Below are positions 59,044 to 64,000 of a stretch of DNA of 64,000 nt, piece by piece (the stretch's first letter is position 1; each line of letters opens with the position of its first letter). The DNA is taken from assembly GCA_905250125.1 (NCBI GenBank), contig CAJNOL010001426.1, forward strand, positions 1 to 64,000, given 5' to 3'. Source of the stretch: Rotaria sordida (taxonomy: Eukaryota > Rotifera > Eurotatoria > Philodinida > Philodinidae). Under the pieces are notes generated by a model. That model was not told the DNA's origin. It saw only the letters and a program-made list of their open reading frames with translations, and made no database searches. The translations under genes and the position numbers were made by a program.

Positions 59044-61490
59044 CGTTACGCAAACAATTATTATTATTTGAACAAAAAAGAGAACAATTGATGAAATTAT
59101 ACATACATAAATTTTTGAACAAAGACCCGCGTTGATCAGCTGTTTTGATTAGTTTATTATTGGTTATTGATAATTATTAGATTATAGAAAATAAATAAAA
59201 ATTTATGAAGAAATAGAAATTATATGAAGTTTTTAAAAATGTTCTACATAAAAATAAATAAGTATGCTTTTCGCTAGAGGCCGCTTTGATACACATATCA
59301 GATTATGATGCTAATACAAAATTTTCTAAGGCTGTAATAAATGATTTATGGATAACATATCGACATATTGGATTCATAGGCGGACAAATACCTGTGAATC
59401 GATCATTCAGTATCATGTGCGCTACCAAAAAGCTTTGGTTACGATAGGGAGAAAGTCTCCTAAAGATATAGAAAAACCGTTGATTCACCAGTTTTTTTTC
59501 AGAAAAATATATTCTCAGCAGAAACTTTCAATATACTCGTTATCCATAGTAAACAATTTTACCTTCGTCGCTATTTCTCTTAATAAATTCATACAGAACT
59601 TTTTTGATTACTAAAAAAAAATTTTTACATCACACAAAAACTATCTATATCAATAGTTTTTAAATTAATATTCATTTTAATAGTTATATGATATGAGTGA
59701 GGAACAAAATGAATCCATTTAAAAGTTTACTGCTTCAATTAAATAATTGAGCATGTATTGCCTATGGTATTCGACGAAATTGTTGTAAGCATCATCCGAT
59801 AATCCAATCATACTTTTGACTTTTATCTTATCTTCTGTCTTTTTAATATATTATTCTTTAAAATATGACCTAATTTAGATTCTCTTTGAATGAAAATAAC
59901 TGATTTTCTTTAAAAAAAAAGTTGCAAATAGAATTTCGCTTTTACATAGGCAATCTGTTTCATTAAACTATAAAAGATGTTAGTTATCGATAACAGGAAA
60001 TTTCCATAGAAAAATGCAGAACCTAAGAAAAATTTTGAAGGAAGAAAATCATCCTGCTCCTCCTAATTGTATGTATTAGCGCTACTCAGATCCAAAAGGT
60101 ACAATCATAAGCGGCCGTATACTACGCAATACACTAAAAGACGGTCGCCATATACGACTATCGTATACCATGAATGTATACGACTCGATACGTTCACACG
60201 CGGATGTGGATGTGGATGTACATCTTAGTGAGTTTTGATCTCCTAATAAATCACACCCACAATCTATCCATATATGGCCTGATCTGTAGCTATTCCAAGC
60301 CAGAGCAGCTCAAGTCACGAGATAGATGTGAGCCTTCTAATAAATCACATCCACACCTAATCCAACCTATTTTGACTCGGAATGCCGACAGCCTAGGCTA
60401 AACATCACAATATGACTTGCAAATTAAACCAGACCGATTGATATTCCTGCTTTTTTTCGAACACATTTAATTCTATGACTCTATATTAATGTATCATTCT
60501 AGTTTCAGTTGTTCACTGAATTTATTTTCATAAAGATGAGATAATAGCAAATTAGAACAAATAAACAATCATCATTATGCAAGAAAGGCTCGAGTTACCG
60601 CAACGTTTTTTTTTTGATTATATGAGTACTATTTCGTATAATCGAAAAAACTGTAATCATGATAATAAAAACAACAAAAGATCAGACATACAAGGAAAAC
60701 GCAGGCAATGAGTGGTACTTATAATAACAAGCAACGATATTTACACATTTGACAATCAATTTTTGCGACAATATGAACGCAAAATTTACTATCCTATTGG
60801 TTTGGATCTAAACAAATACTTCTATCAGTCAATGCAAGTCCTACAACACTAAGCTGATATTCGGTTCAAACATTTGTCCCTAGAATCCAATGAATTTATC
60901 AAAGCACTCTTGAATAATAAGGCAATGTATTAATATTTGATTATTAAAGCATAAGACTCAAATCGGCAGCTCTGGTCTATTATTTACAGTCATGCTTTGA
61001 TGAAGATATGATTAACCTTTTGTTTTCCTCTTTTCTTATTGATATCTCTTCTTGTTTTTCTGCTCTTTTTTTTTGTATTCTATCATCTTGATAAGCACTA
61101 TAGAGCATAAAACATACACATAAACAACAAGAAAATCTATTTAACTTTTTTTGTACAAGCATTACAATAATTTTCTCTGACAAAAGATACGATATTGTAA
61201 CTTTGTTTGTTGCAATTGTGGAATTCATAAGACTTTCTAAATTTCAGACTTATTATCATTAGTTGATTAAGCATAAATCTAGATATTTCAAAAAAAAAAA
61301 CAAAATTATTCAAGCATGTTCTCCATCATTTTATGTCCGTTTGACATTTAATAAATTCTTAATGACATAAGCAGCAACAGCAATAACGAACAAAAAAAAG
61401 AAAAAGGAAATAAAGCATGAAGTCTAGTTTAAAAAAAAAGTTGATGTTAATGTTTTATTTAGTTTTGTATTCAGAAAAAAAAAATGTGAA
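59044..61490. other. Intergenic with GT/CA repeats
   Basis: No gene was recognised. The frames at 59348-59614, 60174-60401 and 60980-61228 have no family resemblance. A hairpin-type GT/CA repeat lies at 60199-60357. Confidence 0.5.
60199..60357. repeat. TGTGGA repeats with two CA-rich partners
   Basis: CGGATGTGGATGTGGATGTA on the left is followed by two similar blocks, TCCTAATAAATCACACCCAC (about 60240) and TTCTAATAAATCACATCCAC (about 60334). Either can pair with the left arm, so this may be a tandemly duplicated right arm. Confidence 0.6.
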
Positions 61491-63213
61491 CTAAGTATGA
61501 ATGTCCATCATATCGGCAGTTGTTTGTAATTCACCTTCAGATGGTTTTGCAACATGAATTTTTTCTGGATACATATTATCAAGTACATGTATACCTTTTT
61601 CATCAATGATTCGTACAAATACACAATGTGGATAAGCAGCCATACGTTTACCAAGTTCATTAACTATAATTTGTAACATAGCTAATGCTTCTTCAACAGT
61701 TAAATCTTCTTTCCAGAAACGATCACCAATACCCAATGCAAAAAATTGACAAAAACCATGAGCAACAACATTAGCTGAAACCATGGCACCTAAATAATCA
61801 ATTGAATAAAGTTGTACACGTTGTTGATCACGTTCATTTGTTGAATAACCACCAACAATAAGATTAGCTAAAAATGAATTTCGTGAACGAAGTGATGTTG
61901 CCATTTCATGACGAGTAAAATTAGCACATGCATATGGTGATAATTCAATACCATTAATCATTTTGTATAATTGAATATTTTTACCAACATATTCTGCAAA
62001 TTGAACAACATCACCTGGTTCACCAGCTAGAAAAAAAAAACTATATTAGCAAGAGAATTACCTAACCAAATATCCGTCATTTAAACTCATATTATCCCTA
62101 TAAGGATGCCTTCGTGAGACTAGAAGAAGCTTAAAAGGGTTTATACTCATGCTCAATTGTAGGCATATACCAAAAAATGAAATATATTTCATAAAAGATG
62201 AAAAGTAAAGACATGGAAACAGCTGCAAAAAAAATATATATGAAAATGGTGATGGCCCAGCAAAAACTTATCGTGGTTTAGGTAAAGTAGTTGCATTAAC
62301 ACCAATTAAATCATGGATTCGAATGATCAACAACACCGGATCTATCAATCTATCACATCTTCTCAGTCGTCCGCACACAGTTCGAACGAAAGCTAATACT
62401 TCAAAGGTTAAATATCGTCTAGCTCAGAAGAAACGAGTGTCAACAAGACAATTAGCTGTTAAAATGGCTATTTCAAGAACAAGTGTACGGAGAATACTGC
62501 ACGAAGATCTCGGTTGTTTCCTATACAAGAAAATCAAACAGCGAAAATTGACTGATCTTCAAAAAAGGAAATAGGTCAAATTTGCCAATTGAGTGGTAAA
62601 TCATTATAACAAGAAAGACACCAAAAAATAGCTTTCTACTGATGAAAAGTATTTTGATTTATATAGAAAAATGATCTAGTGTGGGCTGCCGGCAGGAAAG
62701 AAGCTGACCATGTAATGAAGGTTTAACAACATCAGTGAGTTTTGAAAATAGTACTATCAATGCAGAAAGGTACATGAAAGAAGTTCTTCTAGTAACTCGT
62801 AAATGCGGTAATAATATGTTAGAAAACCACTGGACATATCAACGAGATGGGACAAAACCTCACATATATCATCTAAGCCAAAAGTAGTCTGCTAATCCTG
62901 ATCATTTTCCTATATTCATCAGAAAGAACCACTAGCCATCAAATGCATCTGATTTATGTCTTTAAATCATCCTCATTCGATTTAGACTTTCAAAATATTT
63001 ATAATCAATATTGAATTGAAAATAATTTTTTCTAACTAAAAAATATTTCCATTCAATCGAAATCTTACCAGCAAGCATAGCACAATGTTCACTTAATTTA
63101 AATAAACGATTTGTATCGAATTTCATATTAAGAATACCATATTTTGTTGTATTAGCATCTTGAGCTAACAAAACAAAATTTTTACCACGAATACCAATTA
63201 TTGATTCGACCAT
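61491..63213 (-). CDS. PSMB2: Proteasome subunit beta type-2
   Basis: Exons (minus) 63213-63069 and 62026-61491 give about 226 residues. The sequence follows PSMB2 throughout: MVESIIGIRGKNFVLLAQDA at the start, then LAAGEPGDVVQFAEYVGKNI, QLYKMINGIELSPYACANFT, SLRSRNSFLANLIVGGYS, YSIDYLGAMVSANVVAHGF and CVFVRIIDEKGIHVLDN. PSMB2 is a non-catalytic beta subunit (structural beta4) of the 20S core proteasome, without an N-terminal catalytic Thr or propeptide, as seen here. The C-terminal tail after the VLDN motif is longer than in the human protein. The single intron is over 1 kb (62027-63068) and contains a dead Tc1/mariner transposase in the opposite orientation. The start lies about 160 bp after the TIMM8 stop on the same strand. 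Confidence 0.95.
62200..62985 (+). mobile_element. Decayed Tc1/mariner transposase inside the PSMB2 intron
   Basis: Broken frames read IRMINNTGSINLSHLLSRPH-like sequence, then YRLAQKKRVSTRQLAVKMAI and SRTSVRRILHEDLG (helix-turn-helix). These are followed by the catalytic-domain pieces LSTDEKYFDL (first Asp), NHWTYQRDGTKPHIYHLSQ (second Asp) and NASDLCL (third Asp, about 34 positions later). Several stops and frameshifts are present, and the segment between the first Asp and the VWAAGRKEADH-like stretch is shortened. It is an inactive IS630/Tc1/mariner copy on the strand opposite to PSMB2. Its terminal repeats were not located. Confidence 0.85.
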
Positions 63214-63372
63214 TTTTTTTTTGTTTTGTTCAAATATATATTTTATAATCTGAAAAGTAAGAAAAAAAAAAGAACAACAAATAAAACCTAGACGCTTAAT
63301 CAAATAGAAAGAGAAAGACAATACTACAGGAAAAACTGAGAGCAATATAACAGAAGAAAACAAAAAAAAAAT

Positions 63373-63774
63373 CTACCAAAATTTCCAACTACTCTTTTGC
63401 TCTTGTTGATTTGTTGTTGATGAACTATAATCTGTTGAAAATTCCGGTGTTTGAAGACCCATATCAGGTGTACCCAATGAAAAATCAGTTGATGAACTAA
63501 ATTCATTTGATTTCATTGATGCAGCAGCACCTTCTTGACCAAGTTTATTAATAATATAATTACTTGAATCAATAAAACGTTCAACACAATTAGCTAAACA
63601 TGTTTCAGTTCTTCCATCAAGTCTTGATGATATACTTGGTGCACATAATTCCCAACATTGTTCAGTTAAAGAATGTACAACAGATTGAAAACGTTGTTTT
63701 TGATTTTCTTGTTCAATAAATGATGCTAAATGTGCATCACCTATACCTTGACTAGAATTTCCTGTTAAATCCAT
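63373..63774 (-). CDS. TIMM8: TIMM8-type small Tim chaperone with extended C-terminus
   Basis: A 133-residue single-exon frame. LASFIEQENQKQRFQSVVHS then LTEQCWELCAPSISSRLDGR and TETCLANCVERFIDSSNYII match TIMM8A/B, with the twin CX3C motif (CWELC and CLANC) that forms two disulfides in the intermembrane space. TIMM8 pairs with TIMM13 as a soluble chaperone carrying hydrophobic precursors to the inner membrane. The usual length is about 95 residues. Here about 50 Ser/Thr/Gln-rich residues follow (STDFSLGTPDMGLQTPEFST onward). The start is fixed by family alignment. It lies upstream of PSMB2 on the same strand, with no sign of functional linkage. Confidence 0.93.
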   Translation of the reverse strand: MDLTGNSSQGIGDAHLASFIEQENQKQRFQSVVHSLTEQCWELCAPSISSRLDGRTETCLANCVERFIDSSNYIINKLGQEGAAASMKSNEFSSSTDFSLGTPDMGLQTPEFSTDYSSSTTNQQEQKSSWKFW

Positions 63775-63913
63775 TATCTAAAAAACAAAACCAATTCTTT
63801 ATTCATTGTTTTTTTTTCCCTTTAATATAGATTTATATTAATAAAGAAAAAAAAACAAAAAAAGAAGAATTTATCGTTGCATAACAATTAGAGATTTATC
63901 TTTGTACAAGAAA

Positions 63914-63930
63914 ACACACACACACACACT
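63914..63930. repeat. (CA)n microsatellite
   Basis: About eight CA units within an A-rich stretch upstream of TIMM8. Confidence 0.8.
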
Positions 63931-64000
63931 GTTGTTACAAGACGGAGACACAAACACAAAAAACGATAAAAGAAAAAAAAAAGAATATTTATTTGTCAAA

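Noticed and set aside
1-64000. tRNA, rRNA or CRISPR arrays
   Set aside because: No cloverleaf with a GGTTCGANNCC-type arm, no rRNA-like block, and no regularly spaced direct repeats were found by eye. A covariance-model scan would be decisive for tRNAs.

Overview
The window looks like a nuclear contig from an AT-rich metazoan, most likely a bdelloid rotifer (Adineta/Rotaria type). The evidence is animal gene content (proteasome PSMB2, TIMM8, EHD, SAMTOR/BMT2, ZC2HC1, beta-mannosidase), many short GT-AG introns (mostly about 45-75 nt), an NHL-repeat type II membrane protein of a kind abundant in bdelloids, and scattered TGTGGG-type repeats matching the reported bdelloid telomere unit. The species call is inference. 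No viral genes and no convincing tRNA or rRNA genes were seen. A 100-N assembly gap lies at 15275-15374.

Layout: 0.1-2.5 kb is an intronless secreted GH3 glycosidase. 5.7-6.2 kb is a nuclear-receptor DNA-binding-domain fragment (minus) with two zinc ligands replaced. 8-10.1 kb is a 12-exon GH29 alpha-L-fucosidase with one in-frame TAG. 11.6-13.9 kb is an NHL membrane protein. 15.5-16.1 kb is the 3' part of a cytochrome P450 next to the gap. 17.5-18.5 kb is an F-box/LRR-like gene (minus). 20.6-22.8 kb is a RING plus IRG-like GTPase fusion. About 25.1-25.4 kb holds a mariner transposase relic. 26.0-29.6 kb is an EHD gene. 32-39.9 kb is a compact block: ZC2HC1 (plus), then SAMTOR/BMT2 and beta-mannosidase (minus). 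46.9-49.1 kb is a coiled-coil gene and 50.6-51.1 kb a small conserved-looking gene. 52.8-53.1 kb is a three-exon candidate neuropeptide precursor. 56.6-59.0 kb is a lysine/proline-rich nuclear-type protein (minus). 61.5-63.8 kb holds PSMB2 and TIMM8 (minus), with a decayed Tc1/mariner transposase in the PSMB2 intron.

The genes do not form an operon or a single pathway. Three glycosidases (GH3, GH29, GH2) occur in one window, which fits digestion or lysosomal glycan turnover. The non-coding space is unusually rich in palindromes: at least seven foldback elements (0.2-1.45 kb), three of them apparently flanked by TA, and about ten short hairpins whose arms are TGTGGG/CCCACA-like. One foldback fills intron 5 of the beta-mannosidase gene and supplies its 5' splice site. 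Exon joins were deduced by eye from GT/AG sites, reading-frame continuity and family resemblance, not from transcripts.
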